A stretch of 64,000 nucleotides of DNA from Aquisalinus luteolus (GTDB taxonomy: Bacteria; Pseudomonadota; Alphaproteobacteria; Caulobacterales; Parvularculaceae), in assembly GCF_009712425.2 (NCBI RefSeq), contig NZ_VCJR02000001.1, positions 434,001 through 498,000 on the forward strand, written 5' to 3'. Below the pieces are notes generated by a model that ran no database searches, was not told where the DNA came from, and saw only the letters and a program-made list of their open reading frames with translations. This document shows, in pieces, positions 1-8,736 of this stretch. The position numbers and the translations under genes are program-made. Numbering within the stretch: the first letter of the stretch is position 1; each line of letters begins with the position of its first letter.

Positions 1-2
1 CA

Positions 3-53
3 GAACCTGAAGCATCCGGGCCGGTTGAAGAAGAAACCGCTGACGAGCGATAA
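3..53 (+). CDS. C-terminal end of an unidentified protein (partial)
   Basis: The third reading frame is open from the window edge to a TAA at 51-53 and encodes an acidic tail ending EEETADER. Frame 2 stops immediately. Frame 1 runs on to about position 104 but reads as basic, non-protein-like sequence. The tail has no recognisable domain, so the upstream gene cannot be named. It is a real gene end only by inference from composition. Confidence 0.4.
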   Translation, partial: EPEASGPVEEETADER

Positions 54-195
54 AGGGATATTCTCCTGTCCGCAGGGCGTCGCTGAACTGCCGCCCATAT
101 CATGAACGGTCTGTTAATCATTGCTCTGTCATCCTGAGCCGGACGAGGGCGGCACCTTTCATGATCAGGGGCCGCGAGGCGAAGGGGCGACGACG

Positions 196-540
196 ATGAC
201 TGCAGCGTGCCTGATAGATCTTGACCATCTTGATCTTTATGTTGCCGGCGATGATGCGCTGCGCGACGAAATACTCGGCATTTTCGAGACGCAAGCCGAG
301 ATGTGGGCCGGGCTGCTTGATCCGGCTGCGGAGGATGCGGCTTGGCGCGATGCTGCCCACGCCCTGAAAGGGGCAGCCCGCGGTGTCGGTGCCTGGCAGC
401 TGGGTGATATCTGCGCCCGCGCAGAAACGCTGGTCGGGCTTTCGCGCCGGCGTGAAGAGCGGGCTGAACTGCTGGAGCAGCTGCGCAGTACAGGCCGCGA
501 GACCATCGCCGAAATCCGTCGTCTGCGCGACGGCACCTGA
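196..540 (+). CDS. Hpt (histidine phosphotransfer) domain protein
   Basis: A 114-residue all-helical protein carrying the Hpt signature HALKGAARGVGA, with the likely phospho-accepting His at residue 55. Free Hpt proteins pass phosphoryl groups between hybrid sensor kinases and response regulators in the cytoplasm. The ATG at 196 is preferred because it follows GAAGGGGCGA. An upstream in-frame TTG at 121 would translate a TCATCCTGAGC-type intergenic repeat. No kinase or regulator is adjacent, so the partner is unknown. Confidence 0.75.
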   Translation: MTAACLIDLDHLDLYVAGDDALRDEILGIFETQAEMWAGLLDPAAEDAAWRDAAHALKGAARGVGAWQLGDICARAETLVGLSRRREERAELLEQLRSTGRETIAEIRRLRDGT

Positions 541-629
541 CAATCTCTCAAGGTCGGCTCTGAGGCCGGAACGTTCGACACCTCACCCTGTTTGTTATCC
601 ATAGGGAATAACGGAAAGGATGTGCAATC

Positions 630-1130
630 ATGAGAGATTATGCTGACCAGATTACCTGGGTACTCGTCGCCGATGGCGAGAAAGCCCTGTTTTTCCGCAA
701 TGACGATATCGACACCCAGCCGCTCCTGAACGTCATCAGGAAAGAGGAACTGGACAATCCCCCCACGCGAGAGCAGGCCGCCAATAGACGTGGGCGGATG
801 AATGACAATGGCGCAGGCGGTGCCCAGAGATCGGCTGTTGATGATACGGACTGGCATGAGTTCGAGCAAGAGCGCTTCGTCGGTGAAATCGCCGATCGCC
901 TCAACAAGGCCGCGCTGAAAAATGCTTTCGACCGCCTCGTTGTTTTCGCCCCGCCACAGGCGCTTGGCGAGCTGCGCAACGGCTATCACAAGGAAACCGA
1001 GGACCGTATTGTCAAGGAAGTCAGCAGCGACCTGACCAACCACCCGATCGAAAAGATCGAGGCACAGCTTGGTGAGCTCTTCTCAGGCCCGGATCCTGAC
1101 TACGACAAGGACCTGAAGCGTTACGCCTGA
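630..1130 (+). CDS. Host attachment family protein (baeRF-like)
   Basis: A 166-residue protein beginning with a WVLVADGEKALFF strand and ending FDRLVVFAPPQALGELR...HPIEKIEAQL. This is the layout of the family called protein required for attachment to host cells (PF10116), which belongs to the bacterial eRF1-like group. The family name comes from rhizobial work; the biochemical role is not established. It stands alone, with a strong terminator just downstream. Family assignment is confident, function is not. Confidence 0.8.
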   Translation: MRDYADQITWVLVADGEKALFFRNDDIDTQPLLNVIRKEELDNPPTREQAANRRGRMNDNGAGGAQRSAVDDTDWHEFEQERFVGEIADRLNKAALKNAFDRLVVFAPPQALGELRNGYHKETEDRIVKEVSSDLTNHPIEKIEAQLGELFSGPDPDYDKDLKRYA

Positions 1131-1153
1131 TCAGCCGATAAACACGATATGCC

Positions 1154-1180
1154 AAGGGAGAGCTCCGGCTCTCCCTTTTT
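1154..1180 (+). terminator. Intrinsic terminator after the host-attachment gene
   Basis: Ten-base arms AAGGGAGAGC and GCTCTCCCTT enclose a TCCG loop. The 3' arm merges into a run of T. The hairpin sits between two converging genes and may serve both. Confidence 0.85.
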
Positions 1181-1183
1181 GCA

Positions 1184-1798
1184 TCACGCCTTGGGCGCGT
1201 TGCGCCGGGTCATGGTGAAGGCGTTGCCGCCATTGGCATAGACCGGCATGTTCGGCGGGATCAGCGTGATGTTGTTATACTCGACATGATGTATGCCCCT
1301 GTACGGATCATCGAGCTTGTCCATCAGCTCGCTGGCAAGCTCCGGCATGGCATAGAAGACGAACTCCCCCAGTCCGGCGATCAACCACGCTTCGAAGCCC
1401 AGTTCGAATGAGTCATCATCATAGGGGTGTGGAAGGGCGGTGGTGCACAGTTCATAGAATTTGGCATGGGTCTTGGTCGACCAGCCGCTGAACTCGATGA
1501 TCTCGCGTTCATAAAAGCTGAAGTCGATCAGCTCCTTCCATTCGTCCCTCCCGCCATCGATCCTGTCATCCCCGATAAGCATCCACAGGAACTGGCCAAC
1601 CGCCGCCGCTGGCTTTCGCAGGATCAGGCCTTCATGCTCGCCCGATCCGCCGCCGATGACGATCTGGCCGGTCGTGCAGCTGAAATCGCCTGTGAAATGC
1701 TCGTCGTCTTCGCCCTCTATGTCCTCGAGCGGATGATAGACGGGCAACCGGCCAAACATGCCGACAATTTCATGCGGGTAGGAATCGATATGGCTCAT
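1184..1798 (-). CDS. Hypothetical protein, 204 aa
   Basis: An acidic cytoplasmic protein without signal peptide or membrane segment, beginning MSHIDSYPHEIVGMFGR. I do not recognise the family. Distinct blocks are FSCTTGQIVIGGGSGEHEG, which looks like a beta-hairpin, and a C-terminal ITLIPPNMPVYANGGNAF. Codon use matches the neighbours, and the opposite-strand reading is less protein-like, so the frame is probably correct. It lies 49 bp downstream of the vWA gene on the same strand and could be co-transcribed with it. Confidence 0.65.
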   Translation of the reverse strand: MSHIDSYPHEIVGMFGRLPVYHPLEDIEGEDDEHFTGDFSCTTGQIVIGGGSGEHEGLILRKPAAAVGQFLWMLIGDDRIDGGRDEWKELIDFSFYEREIIEFSGWSTKTHAKFYELCTTALPHPYDDDSFELGFEAWLIAGLGEFVFYAMPELASELMDKLDDPYRGIHHVEYNNITLIPPNMPVYANGGNAFTMTRRNAPKA

Positions 1799-1847
1799 GG
1801 GGGAAAACTGGCCGGTTCGAAGAATTCTGTAAAGCGCAACTTGGCGG

Positions 1848-3020
1848 CTACCGCTTCAGCTCCGCCATTGCGCCTTCCAGACCCTCCAGCGTCAGCGGAT
1901 ACATTCGGTCGGCAAACAGCTGGCGCATCATGCCGATGGAGCCGACATAGTCCCAGCTCTGCCGTCTGACCGGGTTCAGCCAGACTGCATTCTCATAGAT
2001 ATCGAGCAGGCGCTGCAGCCAGACGGCACCAGCCTCCTCGTTAAAATATTCCACCGACCCACCGGGCACGGTGATCTCATAGGGGCTCATCGAGGCGTCA
2101 CCGACGAAGATCACCTTGTAGTCATTGCCGTATTTATGCAGCACATCCCAGGTCGGGATCTTGTCGGTCCAGCGGCGCTTGTTGTCCTTCCACACGAAAT
2201 CGTAGAGGCAGTTGTGGAAGTAGAAGTATTCCATGTGCTTGAATTCTGCGCGCGCGGCGGAAAACAGCTCCTCCATGATCGTGATGAACGGGTCCATCGA
2301 CCCGCCGATATCGAAAAAGATCAGTACCTTGACCGTATTGCGCCGCTCGGGCCGCATATGGATATCGAGCCAGCCCTTGCGTGCAGTGCCGTCGATCGTG
2401 CCGTCGAGGTCGAATTCATCCGGCACGCCGTCGCGCGCGAACTGGCGCAGGCGGCGCAGGGCCATCTTGATGTTGCGCGTGCCAAGCTCGACCGAGCTGT
2501 CGAGGTTCTTGTATTCCCGTTTCTCCCAGACCTTCACCGCCCGCTTGTGGGTACTCTCCCCGCCGATGCGGATGCCTTCCGGGTTATAGCCGCCATGGCC
2601 ATAGGGCGAGGTGCCGCCAGTGCCGATCCACTTGTTGCCGCCTTCATGGCGCTCCTTCTGTTCCTTCAGGCGCTCCTGAAGCGTCTCCATCAGCTTGTCC
2701 CAGCCGCCGAGCGCCTCGATCTGTGCTTTCTCTTCTTCAGTGAGGAACTTGTCGGTGAGCTTGCGCAGCCATTCATTGGGGATCTCCGCCTCGATACCCT
2801 CGCTGACGCTCTCAATGCCCTTGAAGGCGTGCGCGAAGACCCGGTCGAACTTATCGAGATTGCGCTCGTCCTTCACGAGGGCCGCGCGGGAGAGGTAATA
2901 GAAATCCTCGACCCGCTTGCCCGCGAGATCGGCCTCCATCGCCTCCATAAGAGTTAGGTATTCGCGCAGGGAAACCGGCAGCCCGGCGTCTTTCAGCTCA
3001 TGGAAAAATCTGGTGAACAT
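1848..3020 (-). CDS. CoxE-like vWA domain protein (COG3825 type)
   Basis: A 390-residue protein starting MFTRFFHELKDAGLPVSLREY, which is typical of the CoxE-like vWA family. The C-terminal half holds a vWA fold with a MIDAS-like DIGGSMD. The basic, Gly-rich middle part contains NKWIGTGGTSPYGHGGYNPEG. Relatives usually act with a MoxR-type AAA+ ATPase as a metal-cofactor or complex-assembly pair, but no MoxR gene is adjacent. The gene diverges from the SOS-boxed polymerase across 119 bp. Family call is strong; the substrate is unknown. Confidence 0.85.
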   Translation of the reverse strand: MFTRFFHELKDAGLPVSLREYLTLMEAMEADLAGKRVEDFYYLSRAALVKDERNLDKFDRVFAHAFKGIESVSEGIEAEIPNEWLRKLTDKFLTEEEKAQIEALGGWDKLMETLQERLKEQKERHEGGNKWIGTGGTSPYGHGGYNPEGIRIGGESTHKRAVKVWEKREYKNLDSSVELGTRNIKMALRRLRQFARDGVPDEFDLDGTIDGTARKGWLDIHMRPERRNTVKVLIFFDIGGSMDPFITIMEELFSAARAEFKHMEYFYFHNCLYDFVWKDNKRRWTDKIPTWDVLHKYGNDYKVIFVGDASMSPYEITVPGGSVEYFNEEAGAVWLQRLLDIYENAVWLNPVRRQSWDYVGSIGMMRQLFADRMYPLTLEGLEGAMAELKR

Positions 3021-3119
3021 GGAGGGGAGGGTAGCGTTCGCGGCGTCCCGCGCAAGGGCAGCATGCAGCGGCCCGTGGAAAAAATGCCGAAGGGCGGCGA
3101 TAGACTCCCTGGCTCATAC

Positions 3120-3134
3120 GTTCTATCTTTGTTC
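3120..3134 (+). promoter_or_regulatory. LexA (SOS) box, GTTC-N7-GTTC
   Basis: GTTC at 3120-3123, seven bases TATCTTT, then GTTC at 3131-3134 match the direct-repeat LexA operator of Alphaproteobacteria exactly. It ends five bases before the ATG of the translesion polymerase at 3140. Confidence 0.8.
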
Positions 3135-3139
3135 TCGTC

Positions 3140-4525
3140 ATGGGAACTGTCGAGAACACCTGGCACCGCCAGCTGGCGTACCTGTTCATGGACTGCAACG
3201 CCTTCTTCGCCGGGGCGGAGCAGCATGACAATCCGGCGTTGCGTGGCCGGCCGGTCATCGTCATCCCGCAGAAATCCGACCATACATCAGCCATCGCGGC
3301 GAGCTACGAGGCCCGCCCCTATGGCATCAAGCGCGGCACCATGGTGCGCGAGGCAAAGACCCTGTGCCCGGACCTTGTCGTCCTGCCCGCCCGGCACGAC
3401 CGCTATGTGCAGATACACAAGCTGCTGCTGGCCGAGGTCGAAAAGCACATCCCCGTCACCAAGGTGTATTCGATCGACGAATGGGCCTGCCGCCTTGCGC
3501 CGTCGGAGGGTGACCCTGCAAAGGCGATGGCGCTGGCCGAACGTATCCGCGAGAGCATTTCCACCAATCTCAGCCCGGCACTGCGCTTCTCCGCCGGGCT
3601 CGCCCAGACCCGGCTGCTCGCCAAGCTGGCAGCAGAAAGCCAAAAGCCGGACGGGCTGACGGTCTTTGCTCCCGGCGACCTGCCGGATCGGCTCGACGAT
3701 ATCGACATCATCGACATTCCCGGCATCGGGCCCGGCGTCGACCGGCGGCTGCAGCGCATTGGCGTCACCACCTTTCGCCAGCTCTGGAACATGGCCCCGA
3801 AACAGGCCCGCCAGGTCTGGGGCTCTGTCCAGGGCGAGCGCTTCTGGTACGCGCTGCATGGCTATGAAACCCACGAGGATGCAGAACCCGAAAAGCGCAT
3901 GATCGGCCATGGCCGCGTCCTGTCGCGCGAACACGAGACGCCGGAGGGGGCGAAGATCGTCACCCGGGCACTGCTGCTGAAGGCGGCAAGCCGTCTCAGG
4001 CATTACGGCATGTATGCCAGCGCGCTGAACCTGTCGATCCGCATGCGCGCCGGTGTCGACCATGATGGCGAGCGGGCCGAGGGTGACCGCTGGGGCTCCA
4101 ACCGGCAGTTTTCCTATACGCAGGACACCTACCGGTTCCTCGATGTGCTCGATGATATGTGGACAGAGCTTTTGCATGTCATGCCGCGCCTGCATGATGG
4201 CGGCGGCGGGCGGCGTATCGGCAACGTCTCGCTCTTCCTGCACGGGCTGGCCAGGGAAGGCGACAGCGTCATCAGTCAGGGCGACCTCTTCGACAACGCG
4301 GAAGAAAGCGAGAAGGAAAAGCGCCGGGCGAAGCTGTGGGCCGCAATCGACAGGATCAATACCGACCTCGAACAGAAATATGCAAGGCTGGGGGCAGGGG
4401 AGCGCACCCGCCCGCCATCGGGCCGCTATGTCAATCTCGCCGCCCAGCAGGGGCTAGACCTCAACTATCTCGGCGCCAAGATCGCGTTTTCGCGGGTGCC
4501 CGAGGATTCGGAGTTCTTGTTTTAG
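3140..4525 (+). CDS. Y-family (DinB/UmuC-type) translesion DNA polymerase
   Basis: A 461-residue polymerase of the Y family. The first catalytic Asp is D18 in FMDCNAFFAGAE, and the second acidic pair is D113-E114 in YSIDEW. A helix-hairpin-helix-like thumb DIPGIGPGVDRRLQRIGV follows, then a little-finger region and a charged C-terminal tail. The NAFFA motif and the tail resemble UmuC/ImuB-like proteins more than classic DinB, so the exact subfamily is left open. The acidic residues suggest an active enzyme rather than a catalytically dead ImuB. The perfect LexA box directly upstream implies DNA-damage induction. Confidence 0.85.
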   Translation: MGTVENTWHRQLAYLFMDCNAFFAGAEQHDNPALRGRPVIVIPQKSDHTSAIAASYEARPYGIKRGTMVREAKTLCPDLVVLPARHDRYVQIHKLLLAEVEKHIPVTKVYSIDEWACRLAPSEGDPAKAMALAERIRESISTNLSPALRFSAGLAQTRLLAKLAAESQKPDGLTVFAPGDLPDRLDDIDIIDIPGIGPGVDRRLQRIGVTTFRQLWNMAPKQARQVWGSVQGERFWYALHGYETHEDAEPEKRMIGHGRVLSREHETPEGAKIVTRALLLKAASRLRHYGMYASALNLSIRMRAGVDHDGERAEGDRWGSNRQFSYTQDTYRFLDVLDDMWTELLHVMPRLHDGGGGRRIGNVSLFLHGLAREGDSVISQGDLFDNAEESEKEKRRAKLWAAIDRINTDLEQKYARLGAGERTRPPSGRYVNLAAQQGLDLNYLGAKIAFSRVPEDSEFLF

Positions 4526-4544
4526 GGACAAAAGGGGGGGCGCT

Positions 4545-4678
4545 ATTAGACAGATCATTGCATGTCAAGGCCGCGCCTTTGGCGCGCCGCGAAGCGGGTG
4601 CCGCCTTGACATGCAATGATCTGTCTAATGACAATGCCACCAAGGCCTGTAAGGCATAAAGTGCCTTACAGGCCTTGG
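4545..4678. repeat. Two-hairpin repeat element, copy A
   Basis: First hairpin: perfect 26-bp arms at 4545-4570 and 4604-4629. The 33-nt loop itself holds two mini-hairpins, GCGCC-TTT-GGCGC and CCGC-GAA-GCGG, giving a three-way-junction shape. Second hairpin: perfect 17-bp arms at 4640-4656 and 4662-4678 around TAAAG. It begins 20 bp after the polymerase stop codon. A related unit occurs at 59644-59771. Confidence 0.85.
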
Positions 4679-4731
4679 ATGCCACTAAAAGAAAGTCTCC
4701 ACAGAAGGGAAGTTGAGATGTGGGGCAATCC

Positions 4732-5319
4732 TCAGCCCTCAACCTCATCCGGGCCGATCTGCTGCCCGCGCCAGTGGCGGCGGCACAGCGAGATATAGCT
4801 CTCGTTCCCGCCGATGGCGACCTGGTCGCCTTCCAGAACCGGCAGGCCATCGGCCCCGATGCGCAGCACCATTGTCGCCTTGCGCCCGCACCAGCAGATC
4901 GTGCGGATTTCCCGCACCGTATCGGCGACGGCGAGCAGGGTGGCGCTGCCGGGAAACAGCCGACCACTGAAATCGGTCCGCAGGCCATATGTCATAACCG
5001 GCACACCCAGATCGTCGGTAACGCGTGCGAGCTGCCAGACCTGAGCCTCGGTCAGGAACTGCGCCTCGTCGATCATCACGCAATGGCATGGCATCAGGCT
5101 TCCGACCCAGGCAAACAGGTCGTGGCTTGCGTCGAACATCAGCGCGTCTTCGTCGAGCCCGATGCGCGAGGCGATCTTGCCTTCGCCGCCGCGCTTGTCG
5201 ATGGCGGCGGTGAACAGCACGGGCACCATGCCGCGCTCGCGATAGTTATACGCCGCCTGCAACAGGATCGTCGACTTGCCGGCATTCATCGCCGAATAGG
5301 AAAAATAGAGCTTTGCCAT
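4732..5319 (-). CDS. tdk: Thymidine kinase, type II
   Basis: Phosphorylates thymidine to dTMP in pyrimidine salvage. The 195-residue protein begins MAKLYFSYS and has the P-loop SAMNAGKST near residues 9-17, the Walker B-like MIDEAQF, and C-terminal zinc-ligand groups ICWCGRKA and LCRRHW. The ATG at 5319 is preferred over the in-frame GTG at 5334 because family members start with MAKL. It is transcribed toward, and ends 53 bp from, the two-hairpin repeat. Confidence 0.92.
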   Translation of the reverse strand: MAKLYFSYSAMNAGKSTILLQAAYNYRERGMVPVLFTAAIDKRGGEGKIASRIGLDEDALMFDASHDLFAWVGSLMPCHCVMIDEAQFLTEAQVWQLARVTDDLGVPVMTYGLRTDFSGRLFPGSATLLAVADTVREIRTICWCGRKATMVLRIGADGLPVLEGDQVAIGGNESYISLCRRHWRGQQIGPDEVEG

Positions 5320-5349
5320 ACCTGTTTTTGACACGAGTCGTAGTTTGAA

Positions 5350-5470
5350 GCTCGGGCGCCTCGTCCTTCGAGGCTGCTGCGCAGCTCCTCAGGATGAGGC
5401 TATCTTTAATTTGTCGGATTGAAAATCCTCATGCTGAGGTGCCCGCGATAGCGGGCCACGAAGCACAAGG
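5350..5470. repeat. Intergenic palindromic repeat (CCTCAGGATGAGG type)
   Basis: Contains CTGCGCAG, CCTCAGGATGAGG, CCTCATGCTGAGG and GCCCGCGATAGCGGGC, the palindromic blocks common in alphaproteobacterial intergenic repeats. No gene is seen here. A related fragment lies at about 126-150. Confidence 0.65.
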
Positions 5471-5473
5471 ATT

Positions 5474-6646
5474 TCAGACTTCTTTCACCGCCGCCTGCAT
5501 GACGTCACAGATGAAATGCGCCTGTTCCTCGGTCAGGTAGGGGTGCATCGGCAAGGACAGGACCTCATTCGCCGCCTTTTCGCAATTCGGCAGGCCGCCT
5601 TCCGGGGCGTAAGCCTCGAACGCCTTCATCGTGTGCAGCGGCTGCATGTAATAGATCGCCGTCGGCACACCGGCTTCACCGGCCTTTTCACGCACGGCAT
5701 CGCGATTGTCGATGGCAATGGTGTAATAGCCATAGCCGCTCTCCGCACCCTCGACATGTTGCTGCGGGCGGGCGATATCGGCGAGCCGCTCATTATAAAT
5801 ATTTGCGATCCGATGGCGCGCCTCCAACTCGTCATAGAAGATCGCGACCTTCTCCAGCAGCACGGCGGCCATGAAGGTCGACATGCGGCCATTCATCCCG
5901 ACACGGACGGACTCACGCCGCTGCTCGTCGGTGCCGTGCCAGCGGATCGACTCGCAGATCTTGGCCAGCTCGTCATCGTCGCGCACCAGCGTCGCGCCCG
6001 CATCGCCATAGGCGCCCAGCGCCTTGCCCGGGAAAAAGGATGTGCCGGTCACCGGCGCCAGGTTGCCGACCCATTTGCCATCCAGCTTCCCGCCGAAGCT
6101 CTGCGCGCCATCGCCGAAGACGATCATGTCCTCGGCCTCGGCGATGCTGTTGATGGCGTTGTAGTCGGCCGGCGAGCCAAACAGGTCGACCGCGCAGATG
6201 ACACGCGGCTTCAACTTGCCCTGCAGCTTCACTTCCTCGATCTTGGTGATCAGGTCTGTCGTCGACATGTTGAACGTGTTCGGATCGATATCGACGAAAA
6301 CCGGCGTGCCGCCTGCGATCAGCACGGCATTGGCTGTGGCATTGTACGTGAAGCCGGGGATGAATACGGCATCCTCCCGCGTCAGGTTCAGGGCCATCAT
6401 CGGGATGATCAGCGCATCGGTACCGTTGGAACAGGCGATCACATGTTTCGCGCCGGTCTTTTCTTCGAGAATTTCTTCCAGTTCATCGATTTCCGGCCCG
6501 GCGATATAGCGACCATGGTCCAGCACGGCGATCAGGCGTTTCTCGACCCGCTCTCGGATCACCTTCTGCTGTGCCTTCAGGTCGATAAAGGCAATGTTGC
6601 CAACGCGGCTTTCGCGTTCCAGGGCCAGGTTCGATACGCCGTTCAT
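5474..6646 (-). CDS. DegT/DnrJ/EryC1/StrS family sugar aminotransferase
   Basis: A PLP-dependent aminotransferase that usually transfers an amino group to a nucleotide-linked keto-sugar for cell-surface glycans. Seen: the substrate-loop FIDLKAQQ near the N-terminus, GTDAL, FTYNATANAV, and the Schiff-base lysine in FFPGKALGAYGDAG. The ATG at 6646 has an excellent AAGGAGGA eight bases upstream. The longer reading to 6706 is rejected. It lies 28 bp behind the Gfo/Idh/MocA gene on the same strand. The pair resembles the dehydrogenase-aminotransferase steps of WbpB/WbpE-like routes; the substrate is inferred only. Confidence 0.9.
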   Translation of the reverse strand: MNGVSNLALERESRVGNIAFIDLKAQQKVIRERVEKRLIAVLDHGRYIAGPEIDELEEILEEKTGAKHVIACSNGTDALIIPMMALNLTREDAVFIPGFTYNATANAVLIAGGTPVFVDIDPNTFNMSTTDLITKIEEVKLQGKLKPRVICAVDLFGSPADYNAINSIAEAEDMIVFGDGAQSFGGKLDGKWVGNLAPVTGTSFFPGKALGAYGDAGATLVRDDDELAKICESIRWHGTDEQRRESVRVGMNGRMSTFMAAVLLEKVAIFYDELEARHRIANIYNERLADIARPQQHVEGAESGYGYYTIAIDNRDAVREKAGEAGVPTAIYYMQPLHTMKAFEAYAPEGGLPNCEKAANEVLSLPMHPYLTEEQAHFICDVMQAAVKEV

Positions 6647-6674
6647 GCTCAGTATCCTCCTTGAATTATGCGTG

Positions 6675-7589
6675 TCAGGCTGCGGCCTGTTCGATGCGGA
6701 TGGCAAGGTCGAGTGCTGCCCGGCCTGCCTTGCCGGAAACGATGGGCGCCTCGCCGGTCATGACCGACCTGATGAAGCTCTGCGTGCCGAAGGCGAGGGG
6801 GTCGCTGAACGCCAGCGGCGCATTCTCCGCGCCGAACTCCAGCGCCAGCGGTGTGCCGGTCGTGTTGGTGATCTCGCGCTTCAGGAAATCGATCACGATT
6901 TCCCCGTCATCATAGACGAGCGTCATGTCGCGGGTCGGTGACTGTTCGAGGCGGGAGGCGGCGAGGCTCGCCTTCAGTCCGCCTGCGAAAACGATCTCCG
7001 CCTCGGTACGATCCGAATGCGGCCCGTGCTCGCACACTTCGCTTGCTGTCAGTCTCTCGACCGCGCCGCCTGCGATCTGGCACAGCATGTCGAGGTCGTG
7101 GATCATCAGGTCGAAGACGACAGACACATCCATCGCCCGGCCGGAGAATTTGTTGAGGCGGCGAGAGCGTACCTCGCGCGGCTTGTCGGCCCGCGACAGG
7201 ATGCCGAAGGCCTCGAACACATAACGCTCCTGGTGGCCGATCTGCAGGACGAGGTTCTCGGCCTCCGCCACCTCGATCAGCCGGTCGGCATCGGCGACAT
7301 TCAGCGCGATGGGCTTTTCGACCAGGCAGTGACGGCCGGACTTCAATGCGCGCAGGGCAAGCTCGTAATGGAAGCTGGCGGGCGCAGCGATCGTCAGCAG
7401 GTCAACTTTCGACAGGAAATCGTTGTAATCGGTGCAGGCTTCGCAATCATGCATCTTCGCTGCCATCGCGGCGCGATCAGGATCGGGGTCGTAGATTGCC
7501 GCAAGGGTGGCATCGGCTGCTTCGGCATATTTGTTGGCATGATAGCCGCCGAAAACGCCTGCCCCGGCAACGCCTGCTTTCAATGTCAT
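6675..7589 (-). CDS. Gfo/Idh/MocA family oxidoreductase
   Basis: An NAD(P)-dependent dehydrogenase of about 304 residues. The Rossmann motif GVAGAGVFGGYHANKY is at the start, EKPIAL near residue 95, and the C-terminal domain begins with the conserved FDLMIHDLDML. The ATG at 7589 has GGAAGG ten bases upstream and is preferred to a GTG nine bases earlier. Being first in a two-gene unit with the DegT aminotransferase, it probably oxidises a nucleotide sugar so that the aminotransferase can act. The sugar cannot be read from the sequence. Confidence 0.88.
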   Translation of the reverse strand: MTLKAGVAGAGVFGGYHANKYAEAADATLAAIYDPDPDRAAMAAKMHDCEACTDYNDFLSKVDLLTIAAPASFHYELALRALKSGRHCLVEKPIALNVADADRLIEVAEAENLVLQIGHQERYVFEAFGILSRADKPREVRSRRLNKFSGRAMDVSVVFDLMIHDLDMLCQIAGGAVERLTASEVCEHGPHSDRTEAEIVFAGGLKASLAASRLEQSPTRDMTLVYDDGEIVIDFLKREITNTTGTPLALEFGAENAPLAFSDPLAFGTQSFIRSVMTGEAPIVSGKAGRAALDLAIRIEQAAA

Positions 7590-7709
7590 GTCGTGCACAC
7601 CTTCCTTTTGCGGTGCACCATAAATAGTGCTGGCACGGGAGGCAATCAGGCCACCGTCACATGATATTTCGGGCTGTTACACGAGGAATCAAGCCTGCGG
7701 GCTCGTCAG

Positions 7710-8615
7710 TTACAGCGGTGCGCCGTTCTGGTCTGTCAGGGAAAGGCCCGTGCGCCGGGCGAGGTAGGACAGGAAATCCTCATCCCCTCCGCGCTCTGCC
7801 GACAGGATAAGATAGAGCCAGCCATCCTCGTTTTCGCCATAGGTGATATAGGCGAGCGTATCTTCCATCGCATGGCCCTTGCTCTCAAGGTAGATGCCGG
7901 TGATCTCCTCATACGTGGCGGAGTAGATATTCTGTACACCATCAAGTGTTTCATAGGATACGACACGGCTGTCGGTCAGGATATTCCCTGCCTTGCGGTA
8001 ATCGAAAACGGCTTCGGAATAGAACATCTTCAACTGTTCGTCGGCGCGGATGATGCCTGCCTCGCGCAGCCCATCGATCTGATCCTGCGGCGTCGTGTCG
8101 ATATCGGTCACATAGGTCTGGGGCGCGTCCGGCGACATCATCAGGAAGAAGCCGAACCCGAAGAGCCCGAGGAATGCCACGGCGGCAACGCTGCCGCCGA
8201 TCCAGCGCCATGCCGGCACACGGCGGTAGTTTTCATCCCGCTCCTTGCGGATCCGGTGGGCAGCGAATGCCCCGGTAATGCCCCTCCAATAGAACCAGAC
8301 GAAGATTGCCGACACCAGAAGGCCGCCAACCTGGCCGAACTCGACCACCATCACTATCTTGCTGAGGACGTAATAGATCAGAAGGGACACGGCGCAAAAG
8401 CGCGACCGGAACCAGACGCCAAGGCCCAGTCCAAGGATCATCACCACATCTATCAGCATCCACGGATCGGCAAAGAAATCGATGACCCTGTCGCCGCTCC
8501 AGCCGCCATCACCGGAAAATATGGCGAACAGCACGACGCCCGCTGTCAGCGCGCCGCTGACAAACGCGGCTACGGCTGCATGGCGGCAGCGCCGCAAGGC
8601 TTCTTCGTAATGCAT
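7710..8615 (-). CDS. Hypothetical inner-membrane protein
   Basis: A 301-residue protein with four or five hydrophobic segments: AAVAAFVSGALTAGVVLFAI, WMLIDVVMILGLGLGVWF, the following VSLLIYYVLSKIVMVVEF, GLLVSAIFVWFYWRGITG and AAVAFLGLFGFGFFLMM. A roughly 130-residue soluble C-terminal domain follows the last segment. It has no family signature that I recognise. It is separated from the DAHP synthase gene by a terminator, so it appears monocistronic. Confidence 0.7.
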   Translation of the reverse strand: MHYEEALRRCRHAAVAAFVSGALTAGVVLFAIFSGDGGWSGDRVIDFFADPWMLIDVVMILGLGLGVWFRSRFCAVSLLIYYVLSKIVMVVEFGQVGGLLVSAIFVWFYWRGITGAFAAHRIRKERDENYRRVPAWRWIGGSVAAVAFLGLFGFGFFLMMSPDAPQTYVTDIDTTPQDQIDGLREAGIIRADEQLKMFYSEAVFDYRKAGNILTDSRVVSYETLDGVQNIYSATYEEITGIYLESKGHAMEDTLAYITYGENEDGWLYLILSAERGGDEDFLSYLARRTGLSLTDQNGAPL

Positions 8616-8675
8616 CGTAATCCGGCCCCCCGGCTTGGAATCTCTTACAGGGGATAAGTCTGCCTGATAAATATT

Positions 8676-8719
8676 AAAAAAAACCAGCCAACGCGCTGGC
8701 GATGGCTGGCTCTTTAATT
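8676..8719 (-). terminator. Intrinsic terminator of the DAHP synthase gene
   Basis: Arms CCAGCCA (8684-8690) and TGGCTGG (8703-8709) are followed, on the minus strand, by a run of eight T. This lies directly beyond the stop codon at 8737. Confidence 0.85.
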
Positions 8720-8736
8720 TTCAGTCCTTCCGGAAG

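Noticed and set aside
121-195. N-terminal extension of the Hpt protein from TTG at 121
   Set aside because: The extra sequence derives from an intergenic repeat and has no helical Hpt pattern. The ATG at 196 has a better ribosome site.
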